Part shown: positions 34,612-43,518 of the stretch, in pieces
How the letters are laid out: each line of letters opens with the position of its first letter
Numbering within the stretch: the first letter of the stretch is position 1
Assembly (NCBI GenBank): GCA_002363955.1
Contig: DEXE01000006.1
Span: 709,061-763,496, forward strand
Direction: 5' to 3'
Origin: Methylophaga sp. UBA3192
Lineage (GTDB): Bacteria; Pseudomonadota; Gammaproteobacteria; Nitrosococcales; Methylophagaceae
DNA length: 54,436 nt
Program-made: the position numbers and the translations under genes
Notes under the pieces: generated by a model
Seen by the model: the letters and a program-made list of their open reading frames with translations, nothing else
Databases searched by the model: none
Told to the model about the DNA's origin: nothing

Positions 34612-35406
34612 TTAAGCACCAACCGATTGGGCCAAAGCAACATATTGCTCAACAGACAAGGTTTCCGGACGTTGTTTGGGATCGATACCCTGCCTCTCCA
34701 ACTCAGAGAGGGAAACACTATTTTTCAAAGTGTTAGCGATGGTTTTTCGACGTTGACGAAATGCCTGAGTGACTAAAGTACCTAAGGTTTTGATGCAGAC
34801 ATCGCCCCCAACAAATTGCTTCCTTGGTTGTAAATAAATGATTGCTGAGTCCACTTTAGGTGGAGGGTCAAAGGCAGTAGGTGGCACAATAAATAATTGT
34901 TCAGCCATGCACTGATATTGAATCATTATGCTGAGACGACCATAGCTTTTATTACCTGGTGCGGCACAAATGCGCTCTACAACCTCTTTTTGCAGCATAA
35001 AGCACATGTCTTCAATCAATGTTGCCTGATCAAGTAAATGGAACAATAGAGGGGTGGTGATGTTATAAGGTAGGTTGCCAATCACTCGCAATTTTTCATC
35101 GTTCTGTTGCAACTGTTTAAAATCAAATTCCAATGCATCAGCCTGATGAATATACAGATTCGTTGACTCACTGAACTGATTTTTAAGTATTGGCACCAAA
35201 TCACGATCCAGTTCGATCACATCCAATCTTGCAGAATCGGCCAGTAAAGCTGCGGTTAACGCGCCACGTCCCGGCCCTATTTCGACTAAGTGCTGATCTT
35301 TTTGCGGGGATATCGCGGCGATAATATCGGTTATTACCGCTTCATCATGCAGGAAGTTCTGACCAAAACGTTTACGGGCTTTTGGATAAGATCGTTGCTC
35401 ACTCAT
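34612..35406 (-). CDS. rsmA: 16S rRNA (adenine(1518)-N6/adenine(1519)-N6)-dimethyltransferase
   Basis: RsmA (KsgA) dimethylates two adjacent adenines in the 3' hairpin of 16S rRNA late in 30S assembly. The 264-residue protein has ARKRFGQNFLHDEAVITDII, SAM motif VEIGPGRGALTAALL (residues 41-55), the catalytic NLPYNITTPLLFHLL with NLPY at 111-114, and the C-terminal FRQRRKTIANTLKN. It overlaps pdxA by four bases (ATGA-type). It is the last gene of the lptD-surA-pdxA-rsmA group; apaG and apaH, which often follow, are absent. Confidence 0.97.
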   Translation of the reverse strand: MSEQRSYPKARKRFGQNFLHDEAVITDIIAAISPQKDQHLVEIGPGRGALTAALLADSARLDVIELDRDLVPILKNQFSESTNLYIHQADALEFDFKQLQQNDEKLRVIGNLPYNITTPLLFHLLDQATLIEDMCFMLQKEVVERICAAPGNKSYGRLSIMIQYQCMAEQLFIVPPTAFDPPPKVDSAIIYLQPRKQFVGGDVCIKTLGTLVTQAFRQRRKTIANTLKNSVSLSELERQGIDPKQRPETLSVEQYVALAQSVGA

Positions 35407-36398
35407 GGGATATTTTTATTTTGCGACATTGTTTCAGCCATATAGATTGCTGCCTGCAGACTTGTCGCACTGGCTTTTCCTGTGCCGGCAAGATCCAGAG
35501 CTGTACCGTGATCAACCGAGGTACGAATAAATGGAAGACCCAGTGTGATATTAACGGCATCACCAAAGCCTTGATGTTTTAAAACAGGTAATCCCTGGTC
35601 GTGATACATAGCCAGCACGGCGTCATAGTCTGCCAGCCTGGACTTCACGAAAATCGTATCGGCGGGCCAGGGACCGGTAATATCATATCCTTTTGCCTGC
35701 ATGTAGTTTATGGCCGGCTCAATAACAGTTTGCTCCTCAGTCCCCAAATGGCCGCCTTCACCTGCATGCGGATTTAAACCACAAACCGCTATACGCGGCC
35801 GTTTTAATCCAAAACTGTGCTGCAAACTGTCAACCAGAATATGCATAATTTGTTGCAGGCTTTCCTGAGTAATGGCATCACTCACTTCACGTAGAGGTAA
35901 ATGGGTGGTTGCCAAGGCGACACGAAGCTCAGGCGTTGCCAGCATCATAACGACTTTATTGACACCAGCACCATCGGCAAAAAACTCGGTATGCCCACTG
36001 AAAGGTATGTGCGCGTCATTGATCACACCTTTATGAACTGGTGCCGTTACAACCGCATCAAATGTATTATCAAGACAACCATCCAACGCAATTTGTAATG
36101 ATTTTACAACGTAGACAGCATTAGCCGTATTCAACTCTCCAGCAACGACTTTTCCGGTTACTTCACAAGGAAGATAGACAATATTGCCTGCAATACCGGC
36201 CTCAGGTGTTTGACTAGCGTCAAATTCAATTAATTTTATCGGCAGGCCTAACGTATCGGCACGCTGCTGCAAAACAACGGGATCGGCGATAACGACTATT
36301 TCACTCTGCTGAGCAGTCTGAGCCAACTGAATACAGAGATCTGGTCCTATACCAGCAGGTTCCCCCGCTGTCAGCGCTATCCGGCGAATGTCACTCAA
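35403..36398 (-). CDS. pdxA: 4-hydroxythreonine-4-phosphate dehydrogenase
   Basis: PdxA oxidises 4-phosphohydroxy-L-threonine in the DXP-dependent pathway to pyridoxal phosphate. The 331-residue protein has ALTAGEPAGIGPDLCIQLAQ near the start and the metal/substrate motif FSGHTEFFADGAGV. It also shows GLNPHAGEGGHLGTEEQ, YDAVLAMYHDQGLPVLKHQG and VNITLGLPFIRTSVDHGTAL. It overlaps surA and rsmA by four bases at each side, indicating tight coupling. Confidence 0.96.
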   Translation of the reverse strand: MSDIRRIALTAGEPAGIGPDLCIQLAQTAQQSEIVVIADPVVLQQRADTLGLPIKLIEFDASQTPEAGIAGNIVYLPCEVTGKVVAGELNTANAVYVVKSLQIALDGCLDNTFDAVVTAPVHKGVINDAHIPFSGHTEFFADGAGVNKVVMMLATPELRVALATTHLPLREVSDAITQESLQQIMHILVDSLQHSFGLKRPRIAVCGLNPHAGEGGHLGTEEQTVIEPAINYMQAKGYDITGPWPADTIFVKSRLADYDAVLAMYHDQGLPVLKHQGFGDAVNITLGLPFIRTSVDHGTALDLAGTGKASATSLQAAIYMAETMSQNKNIP

Positions 36399-37660
36399 AG
36401 GTCACGGTACTCAATATAAGCCTCATCACGCATGGCTCTTAACCAGCTTTCCATTTCTTCTTCAATTTTACGTTGCTTGAGTTGTTCCCGGGCTTTATTC
36501 CGATTGAATTCATCAGCCATATTCTGTTCACGACGTTCTTCCACCTGAATCAGATGCCAGCCAAAACGGCTTTGGAAAACGTCGCTTATTTCCCCCTCAG
36601 CCAATGAGTTCATCACTTCCTCAAATTCCGGCACCATCACGCCAGGACTGGTCCACCCCAGACTTCCGCCGTCTATTGCAGAGCCGGTATCCTCAGAATG
36701 CGCTCTGGCCAACTCAGCAAAACTTTCACCATTCTGGATTCGCTCACGCAATTGCTGAAGTCTGTTTTCCGCCGCTTCATCGGTTACCAGCTCATTGGTT
36801 TTAATTAAAATGTGACGTGCCTTGGTCTGTTTGACCAAGTGTGTTTCCTCACTGCGTTTTTCAGCAAGTTTAACCAGATGAAAACCACTGCCACTGCGTA
36901 TAACATCACTTACTTCACCAACAGCCAGGTTTGGTACGACACCGGCAAATAAGGTAGGCAGTTCTGCTTGTTTGCGCCAACCCAGCTCACCACCTTCCAA
37001 GGCATTTTGACCATCAGAATAACCAGCTGCAACCTCCGAGAAATCTCCCCCCTGATCCAGCAAATCCTGAATTTCAGCTAATTTCTGCTCTGCAGCCTGA
37101 ACCTGTTCCGGTGCAGGCGCATCGGGTAAAGCGACTAAAATATGCAGCAAACGAAAAGCCTGCTCGGAATCACCCTGCAGGTTCTGCGTTGCCAGAAAAT
37201 TATCTACTTCACGTTCAGAAACCACAATCGAATCCTCAATCTCGCTTTTACGCAGGCGGTTTATCACCATCTCTTCACGAATAGTTTCGCGAAATTCAGC
37301 AAAATCATATCCGTCGCTCTCCAGAGCATCACGAAATTGCCGCAATGTAAGATTATTATTTTCAGCGATTTGTCTGATAGCCGCATTCAATGCATCATCA
37401 GCCACCCGAATCCCACCCATTTCAGCTCGCTGAATTTGCAATTTCTGCATGATTATTCTTTCAAGCACCTGACGACGGAGAATGTCCGAGGATGGAATAG
37501 TGGCATTACGTTGGCGAAGTTGTTGACGGACGGTCTGTTCCATTTCAACCAGTTCACTGTCTAATACGACTTCGTTATTGACGACAGCAACAATGCGATC
37601 CAACGGTGCTGCTAAAACGCTGTTAGCAAGCAATAAGCCGACAAGCAGATATTTAATCAT
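36395..37660 (-). CDS. surA: Periplasmic chaperone / peptidyl-prolyl isomerase SurA
   Basis: SurA escorts unfolded outer-membrane proteins, including LptD, through the periplasm to BAM. The 421-residue protein has a signal peptide (MIKYLLVGLLLANSVLAAPL), the chaperone N-domain (LDRIVAVVNNEVVLDSELVE onwards) and two parvulin domains at about 165-265 and 275-375. The first has FRLLHILVALPDA and the second KARHILIKTNELVTDE with SLGWTSPGVMVPEFEEVM. A C-terminal helix returns to the chaperone core. It follows lptD after a 136-bp gap with no recognisable gene. Confidence 0.96.
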   Translation of the reverse strand: MIKYLLVGLLLANSVLAAPLDRIVAVVNNEVVLDSELVEMEQTVRQQLRQRNATIPSSDILRRQVLERIIMQKLQIQRAEMGGIRVADDALNAAIRQIAENNNLTLRQFRDALESDGYDFAEFRETIREEMVINRLRKSEIEDSIVVSEREVDNFLATQNLQGDSEQAFRLLHILVALPDAPAPEQVQAAEQKLAEIQDLLDQGGDFSEVAAGYSDGQNALEGGELGWRKQAELPTLFAGVVPNLAVGEVSDVIRSGSGFHLVKLAEKRSEETHLVKQTKARHILIKTNELVTDEAAENRLQQLRERIQNGESFAELARAHSEDTGSAIDGGSLGWTSPGVMVPEFEEVMNSLAEGEISDVFQSRFGWHLIQVEERREQNMADEFNRNKAREQLKQRKIEEEMESWLRAMRDEAYIEYRDL

Positions 37661-37796
37661 GAACTATTCAAACTCCGTAAATTGATGGTCGGTATTATAG
37701 CGGTTCAAATGGCCTCAAGCCTAAAGAACCTTCGTTGCAGATTTCTGGATTAAAGACAAAACATTCCGTTAGAAAGTTGAATATAGTGGACGAAAA

Positions 37797-40067
37797 TTAT
37801 TCATACCCGCGAATACTGTCTTCAAGAAGACCATCTGACTTCTTACCAAAGCGCCCCAAACCTTTTAGCTCGATTTCGAAGAAGATAGCTTTAGTACGGT
37901 TTTCATTACCAAACTCATCATTATCGATACCAATAAAATTAGTGTCTTTAACATAATCTCTGTAAACAATGCGGGTAGCCCAACAGCAGCTATGATATTC
38001 AACTCCAGCTAATGTTTCGAGTGTGAGACTGTCTCTTAATGATCGATAATAACGTCCAATAACACTCCATTGGTCATTAATCGGCACACTGCCGGATACA
38101 TCAATCTGATCTAGCGGAAACTGGTTATCTCCATCATCGCGACGATAACGATGAGCAATATTAAATACGCCACCATCCTCATTACGATAACGTAATTGCA
38201 ACGATGACATACTTGACTGTGTAGTATCCGGATCCCATTGAATTTGACCCGCCAAAGCCCACTCTTCACTAATGCTTGCTATTGCCTCGGCAATGTAATC
38301 AGAATCAGACGAAGTCTCTCGCACATCTGGCCTTAAATTGACTCGGCGATCAGAAAAATACTGAATTTGCCCCAGAGTCACACTTAACTTCTCACGACCG
38401 GTTTCTTCATCAATAAAACGACTGGTCAAGCCAACTGTTACCTGGTTGGCATCTCCGATTCTGTCAGGTCCAGTAAAGCGTTCATGACTAAACATACTCC
38501 CCATACCAAAAGTACGAAGATTAGTATCGAACAATGGAATATCATCCTGATCACGGTATGGAATGTAAAGATAAAAGGCTCTTGGCTCTAGTGTCTGGAT
38601 CATTTTGTTACCGGCAAAATTCAGCGGTCTTTCGAAAACCAAACCACTGTCCAGGCTTACTACCGGCAAAGTGCGGTTAATACTGCTTTCTTCAAATTGA
38701 GATTGCCCACTTAAATTATCAAGAGAATAGTAACTTTGTTTTAACGCCACCCTTGGTGTGACAAAAAAACCAGCTGTGCCCATTGGCAAACTAACTCCGG
38801 GCTCAATATTTAAGCGTTGTCCTTTAACCAACTCGTCATGATCAAAAGCTGTAAATTCGGAATTAAACTCATAGCTAAGACCATATGCCTGATCAGGTAA
38901 CAGACCTCGAAGTGTTAATTGTGGTAAACGTTGATAAGGTTCTTCAACTTCTCGCAACAGCGTTTGATAGCCTTGAACCCTGGCACCAAAATTCCAAATA
39001 TCACCGTAATAATTCACATTGAGTAAGCGATTTAAATGCGTGGTGCTGCTTAAGCTGAGATTGTTGCTGAAATCTTCCAGATAATCCCTGTCAGAAACAT
39101 AGTTATAATCGACCTGAGTGCGCCAGCGATTTGCATAGCGACCATCCTGCTGAAATGAGAAATGTTTTCTGTTTTGGTTATAGTTGGGATTAATTTCATC
39201 CCCATTTTGTCGCAAGCTGTCACTGCCCAGAAAGCCAGCATCAATTATCCCTTCCGACTGCGAAGTCAAATAACGATATTCCCCGATGAGCATCAAACCT
39301 CGATCAGACATATAACGTGGTGTCAGGGTCGCATCCATATCCGGTGCAATGTTCCAGTAATAAGGAGTACTGACATCAAAACCGGTTTCATTGGAATTCC
39401 CAATTGAGGGAATTAAAAAACCAGATTTACGTTCATCACTTAATGGAAAGCTGATATAGGGTGTATAAAAAACCGGGACATCCATCATGCGAAGCACAAC
39501 ATCATAAGCCCGGCCCACGCCCTCTTCATGATCCAGATCGACCTCTCCGGCTTTTAATTTCCAGAAATCGTCATTTTCCATACAAGTTGTATAGGTGGCG
39601 TTTTTTAACTGCGTTGATTGCACACCCTGCCGGTTCACATGGCTCGCTTCACCGCGTGCATTCATCTGTTTCATTTGATATTTAGCATCAATCAGCGTGC
39701 CACGATCTTCATCAAGATTCCATTCCGCCTGATCACCGAATATCGACATCTGGCTATCACGCAACCGCACATCACCCTGAGCAGTGACCTTACCTGTGGT
39801 TTGGTTATAAGTTGCACGATTGGCATTGAGTTGTTGCCCACCGCGACGAACATCTACTTTGCCGGTAAATACCGAAGTACCCAAATCAACCAGCTGAGCA
39901 GTGTCAGCTTGAACATCAACGTCACTTTCTGCAGTGAGCGCATCTTCGGGGAGAAAAAAATCAGCAGCCGGTCGGGGACAATGACTAGGTACATGGTATG
40001 GCTCTGCGGAAACAAGAGGAGCAAAACAGGAAACAAAACCTGCAGATAACATTATCAGTTTGCGCAT
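37797..40067 (-). CDS. lptD: LPS-assembly outer-membrane protein LptD
   Basis: LptD, with the lipoprotein LptE, inserts LPS into the outer leaflet of the outer membrane. The 756-residue protein has a signal peptide ending near SAEP, an N-terminal jellyroll (about 50-150, with TAQLVDLGTSVFTGKVDVRR) and a large C-terminal barrel. Cysteines occur early (HCPRP) and late in EYHSCCWATRIVYRDY, consistent with the disulfides needed for maturation. I favour the ATG at 40067 (MRKLIMLSAGFVS) because GGGG lies at proper spacing; an in-frame ATG at 40073 is the alternative. The leader contains two small hairpins (40139-40152 and 40167-40183). Confidence 0.95.
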   Translation of the reverse strand: MRKLIMLSAGFVSCFAPLVSAEPYHVPSHCPRPAADFFLPEDALTAESDVDVQADTAQLVDLGTSVFTGKVDVRRGGQQLNANRATYNQTTGKVTAQGDVRLRDSQMSIFGDQAEWNLDEDRGTLIDAKYQMKQMNARGEASHVNRQGVQSTQLKNATYTTCMENDDFWKLKAGEVDLDHEEGVGRAYDVVLRMMDVPVFYTPYISFPLSDERKSGFLIPSIGNSNETGFDVSTPYYWNIAPDMDATLTPRYMSDRGLMLIGEYRYLTSQSEGIIDAGFLGSDSLRQNGDEINPNYNQNRKHFSFQQDGRYANRWRTQVDYNYVSDRDYLEDFSNNLSLSSTTHLNRLLNVNYYGDIWNFGARVQGYQTLLREVEEPYQRLPQLTLRGLLPDQAYGLSYEFNSEFTAFDHDELVKGQRLNIEPGVSLPMGTAGFFVTPRVALKQSYYSLDNLSGQSQFEESSINRTLPVVSLDSGLVFERPLNFAGNKMIQTLEPRAFYLYIPYRDQDDIPLFDTNLRTFGMGSMFSHERFTGPDRIGDANQVTVGLTSRFIDEETGREKLSVTLGQIQYFSDRRVNLRPDVRETSSDSDYIAEAIASISEEWALAGQIQWDPDTTQSSMSSLQLRYRNEDGGVFNIAHRYRRDDGDNQFPLDQIDVSGSVPINDQWSVIGRYYRSLRDSLTLETLAGVEYHSCCWATRIVYRDYVKDTNFIGIDNDEFGNENRTKAIFFEIELKGLGRFGKKSDGLLEDSIRGYE

Positions 40068-40138
40068 CAACATCCCCGATCAGCCTTGATGGTCGAAAAA
40101 TCGGCCATCTCCATTCAATAAACAACTGCCAATTTATC

Positions 40139-40183
40139 GCACAGAAATGTGCTTTCATCAAATCCCCTATCTAATTAAGATAG
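40139..40183 (-). promoter_or_regulatory. Two small hairpins in the lptD 5' region
   Basis: GCACA/TGTGC arms with a 4-base loop (40139-40152) and CTATCT/AGATAG arms with a 5-base loop (40167-40183) lie 70-115 bp upstream of the lptD start. They may be operator or leader structures. No clear sigma-E-type promoter was recognised. The rest of the gap up to tRNA-Ala holds nothing I can name except the tRNA promoter. Confidence 0.2.
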
Positions 40184-40308
40184 CTAAAAACAATATATTG
40201 ACCATTCATCAATAACTTAGCTCTACTATGGCATTCCTGCTCGCTTCACAGCCACCACATTCTCCGTGGAACCATCAGCAGTTCATGGAAATATTTTCAA
40301 ATATTCTG

Positions 40309-40337
40309 TTGACAGAGAAAAACTCAATCCCTATAGT
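40309..40337 (+). promoter_or_regulatory. Strong sigma-70 promoter of tRNA-Ala/tRNA-Glu
   Basis: A perfect TTGACA (40309-40314) and TATAGT (40332-40337, 5 of 6) are separated by exactly 17 bp. The -10 is 15 bp before the mature tRNA-Ala 5' end. A GC-rich stretch (GCGC) follows the -10, as in stringently controlled stable-RNA promoters. Confidence 0.85.
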
Positions 40338-40352
40338 ATGCGCTTCCTTTCG

Positions 40353-40428
<76 letters not shown>

Positions 40429-40452
40429 AGAATCGAAAGAAAACAGTTTTAG

Positions 40453-40528
40453 GTCCCCATCGTCTAGAGGCCTAGGACACTGCCCTTTCACGGCGGTAAC
40501 AGGGGTTCGAATCCCCTTGGGGACGCCA
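40453..40528 (+). tRNA. tRNA-Glu (TTC)
   Basis: A 76-nt cloverleaf with acceptor GTCCCCA paired to TGGGGAC, anticodon loop CTTTCAC (TTC) and T-arm AGGGGTTCGAATCCCCT. CCA is encoded. It is 24 bp behind tRNA-Ala and shares its promoter and terminator. Confidence 0.97.
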
Positions 40529-40568
40529 TATTAAGGCAAACCAATATTTACATTTATTGGGTGTTTAC

Positions 40569-40602
40569 AAAAAGGCGGTGAGATATCTCACCGCCTTTTT
40601 TG
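40569..40602 (+). terminator. Intrinsic terminator after tRNA-Glu
   Basis: A perfect 22-bp palindrome (40574-40595, arms beginning GGCGGTGAGA) is flanked by A5 and T6. The hairpin stops the tRNA-Ala/Glu transcript. Confidence 0.92.
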
Positions 40603-40677
40603 TTTTTCATGTTTGTCTTCCTTTACTTCGCTATGATGCTCACAGATAATCAACCAACGTTTCCAATGGTGGTTGAC

Positions 40678-41247
40678 ATGACATTCAAAGTTTCTTCAGG
40701 TAAGTTCTTTCGCACATCTATATCCAGAGTCACTTTCATTCAGATTTTGAGTTTGTTTTCGATGCTTATTTTAATGCCATCAGTGAAAGCAAATGAGGAA
40801 AACACAGAATCCTTTGTTGCTGAATTTGAGATTCTTACTGAGGATAATCTTTCTCAGTATGTCAGCCAGATGAGTCAGCGTTATTACGAGCAGGTGGAAT
40901 TGCTCAATAAATATTTTCAGCTATACCAACAAAAAAACGATCCTCGGGGATTTAATGTCTGGCATCTGAGGGGCTTTACACCGAACTTTAGCGCGATAAA
41001 TGCTGAGAATCAGCTGATTGCAGCTGCCAACGACAAATTTCTGGCGGAGCGGCCTGAAAAAGCATTAACCACGATTTTTGCTGAACTTAGGGATGTCTCT
41101 GTCAATCTGATGGTGGCTTTTCGCGATAACGATCCACAGGCATTCAAATTGGCGAAGGCAAAAGTGAAAGAGCATAAAGAACAGATTGCTACCTTGCTCA
41201 AAGCACATAATCTGGATAAAGAAATCCAGGATATCTCGTTGAACTAA
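40678..41247 (+). CDS. Small secreted protein of unknown function
   Basis: I do not recognise a family. The start at 40678 (MTFKVSSGKFFRTSISR) is chosen for two reasons. GGTGG lies 9-12 bases upstream, and an earlier in-frame start at 40600 would fall within the tRNA terminator. A TATGAT box at 40632-40637 would give a leader of about 35 nt. The 189-residue product has a basic N-terminus and a hydrophobic core (VTFIQILSLFSMLILMPSVK), cleaved probably after VKA. The mature part is largely helical with charged residues, for example QRYYEQVELLNKYFQLYQQK, and no cysteine. Its stop overlaps that of convergent lptG by four bases. Confidence 0.75.
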   Translation: MTFKVSSGKFFRTSISRVTFIQILSLFSMLILMPSVKANEENTESFVAEFEILTEDNLSQYVSQMSQRYYEQVELLNKYFQLYQQKNDPRGFNVWHLRGFTPNFSAINAENQLIAAANDKFLAERPEKALTTIFAELRDVSVNLMVAFRDNDPQAFKLAKAKVKEHKEQIATLLKAHNLDKEIQDISLN

Positions 41248-42305
41248 CGCACCCTTCTCAGCATAAAGATGCCTATACCGGCAAAGATAATGGTTGGCAG
41301 GGATGCTGCCAGCCAGGGCAATACTCCAAATACCAGCCCCATATGCTGAAAGCTCTGGTTAAACAAGTGAAAACCTATTCCCACCAGTACGCCAACCAGA
41401 ATACGTCCACCAATCGGTGCAGAACGTAATGGACCAAAGATAAACGGTACGGCTAGAAATACCATCACTGCTGAGCTTATCGGCATCATAATTTTGCTCC
41501 AGAATGCCAATTGATATTGCCCAACAGCCTGATGGTTGGATTTCAGATAGGAAACATATTCAATCAAGCTCCATACCGGTAAAAATTCCGGTGGTACTAC
41601 AACCACATTCAACATGCCAGGATTGAGCTTGGAACGCCATTTGGCTCGCTCAATCGATCGGACTTCTATACCACCCTCATCTATGGTGCTTTGCACCACA
41701 TCAAGCATCAGCCATTCATTATTCTCATAACGGGCTTCTCTGGCTTGGGTAACGATACGTAATTGATGTTTGTCGTCAAACTCATAAACCTTGACACCTT
41801 CAAAGCGGCCATCGCGATGAATACGCTGAATATGATTGAAATGGTTGCCATCACGGGTCCAGAAGCCATATTGAGTTTGGCTGCCTTCTGTTCCGGTTTG
41901 CGCCACGGTCTGAATCTGCATGGCTTTCTGTTCGGTCATGGGTCTGATTAATTCACCAATGATTAATGCAATGATCATCAAAATACCAGCAACCATCAGG
42001 ACTGCTTTGTTGATATCTTTAACGGATACCCCCGCTGCCCGCATCGCCACTAATTCGCTTTGAGATGCCAATGTACCAAGCCCAATAACACTGCCTAACA
42101 GAGCAGCAACAGGAAGCAATTCATAGATTCGTTTTGGCATAGATAAAGCCAGATAAGCCAAAATATTGCTCAGCTGATAATCACCTTTTCCCAGGTCATC
42201 CAGCTCAGCGATAAAATCCATAAAGGTATACAGCGACATCAAAACCACTAAAACTAAAGCGGTACTGCCTAGAATCGTTTTACTGATATAGCGTTGCAGA
42301 ATCAT
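41244..42305 (-). CDS. lptG: LPS export ABC transporter permease LptG
   Basis: LptG, with LptF and the ATPase LptB2, lifts LPS out of the inner membrane into the LptC/A bridge. The 353-residue protein has the YjgP/YjgQ architecture: helices near the N-terminus (ILQRYISKTILGSTALVLVV), a periplasmic beta-jellyroll in the middle and C-terminal helices (IGGRILVGVLVGIGFHLFNQ). The coupling-region motif SMPKRIYELLPVAALLGSVI is typical. It overlaps lptF by four bases. LptB is not in the window. Confidence 0.95.
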   Translation of the reverse strand: MILQRYISKTILGSTALVLVVLMSLYTFMDFIAELDDLGKGDYQLSNILAYLALSMPKRIYELLPVAALLGSVIGLGTLASQSELVAMRAAGVSVKDINKAVLMVAGILMIIALIIGELIRPMTEQKAMQIQTVAQTGTEGSQTQYGFWTRDGNHFNHIQRIHRDGRFEGVKVYEFDDKHQLRIVTQAREARYENNEWLMLDVVQSTIDEGGIEVRSIERAKWRSKLNPGMLNVVVVPPEFLPVWSLIEYVSYLKSNHQAVGQYQLAFWSKIMMPISSAVMVFLAVPFIFGPLRSAPIGGRILVGVLVGIGFHLFNQSFQHMGLVFGVLPWLAASLPTIIFAGIGIFMLRRVR

Positions 42306-43432
42306 GCTGTTTTGGGTCGCTTACGTTGATGCCAGAGTCGTTTGAGATTTTGCCGGTTTTGTAATATCAGCATAATGCCAATCATTAATAAATGTACCCA
42401 AATCGCCCCGAACCAGGGAGCCAGATCGCCCTTTTCCACCCAGGCCCGGGTGACACCTAATAAATTACTGTAAATCACATAGACCAATACTGCGGGGAAA
42501 AAGCCGGCATATCGCCCTTGCCTTGGACCTGTATGCGCTAACGTAATGGCAATGACACTCAAAATAACAGTCATAACCGCGCTGGAGACACGCCACTGAA
42601 TTTCGGCCAGATCCTGCGGTTCACCACGCTCCCAGAGCTCGGCTGTGGGTAAAGACTTATGCCGTTCGCGAACCTGTACTGATTCACCACGTTCAATTAA
42701 CATGCTATGTGTTGCATATTTGGCAATACGAAAATCCAGATCACCGGCATTGCCTTCATAACGATAACCATCTTCCAGAATCAGATATTTATCACCACTT
42801 TCAGTTTCAATCTCAAATCGTCCACGCTCGGCTCGGAAGATCAGCGGCTTCTCGTCACGATGAATTTCAATGAAGATATTTTCCATATGGCTTTTATCTT
42901 CGCTGAGCTTTTGCGAATAAAAAGTCCAGTCACCACTTTGGCTTTCCTTAAAACTGCCCGCCACCAGCCCGGTGGTATTGGCCGCCACCTTGGCTTTCTG
43001 TTCAATTTCATAGCGCCCGGATAAGACATCAGGAACAATCAACAGGGCTAATACACCCGTGATAATTGCCATTGCGCCACTGAATATGACAACATTTCGC
43101 AATATGCGGTTACCATCAATACCGCAGGCGGCAATCACCGTCAGTTCGTTATCCGAGCTCATTCGTGACAAACTGAGTAGCACCGCCAGAAATGTGCCTA
43201 TCGGCAACAAAATGGATAGCGCGCCCAGCGAATTAAGCCACAATAAATTAAAGATAACTTCAGCTGGCAAATTACCCACAGCGGCCTGAGCCAGATAACG
43301 GGCAAAGCGGGTTGCCACGTATATCAGCCATAGCACACCGATAACCGCTGTCAGTGAAAGTAAAAACTCTCGCAGCATATATCGGTCTATCAGGCTGAAA
43401 CGCTCAACAAATAATCGTCTTAGGGCGGGCAT
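42302..43432 (-). CDS. lptF: LPS export ABC transporter permease LptF
   Basis: This 376-residue YjgP/YjgQ-family permease is the LptF partner of LptG. It starts with a membrane helix preceded by SLIDRYMLREFLLSLTAVIG and has NSLGALSILLPIGTFLAVLL and LSRMSSDNELTVIAACGID, the conserved coupling segment. A periplasmic jellyroll of about residues 125-265 precedes the last helices. A longer basic C-terminus (NLKRLWHQRKRPKTA) follows. It is divergent from pepA across 86 bp, the standard lptF/pepA arrangement. Confidence 0.95.
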   Translation of the reverse strand: MPALRRLFVERFSLIDRYMLREFLLSLTAVIGVLWLIYVATRFARYLAQAAVGNLPAEVIFNLLWLNSLGALSILLPIGTFLAVLLSLSRMSSDNELTVIAACGIDGNRILRNVVIFSGAMAIITGVLALLIVPDVLSGRYEIEQKAKVAANTTGLVAGSFKESQSGDWTFYSQKLSEDKSHMENIFIEIHRDEKPLIFRAERGRFEIETESGDKYLILEDGYRYEGNAGDLDFRIAKYATHSMLIERGESVQVRERHKSLPTAELWERGEPQDLAEIQWRVSSAVMTVILSVIAITLAHTGPRQGRYAGFFPAVLVYVIYSNLLGVTRAWVEKGDLAPWFGAIWVHLLMIGIMLILQNRQNLKRLWHQRKRPKTA

Positions 43433-43518
43433 TATTCAGTGGTCTTCGTTAGAATAGGCAGTCAGTTCGCTGCAGTAAAAAGCGCAGTCTAAACCATCTA
43501 CATCAACAGGAGAAATCC

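Noticed and set aside
40068..40308. Sigma-E promoter for lptD
   Set aside because: No GGAACTT/TCTGA-type pair was found at proper spacing.
40600..40677. Upstream extension of the small secreted protein gene
   Set aside because: The earlier start lies in the tRNA terminator T-run and would put 26 odd residues before the signal sequence.
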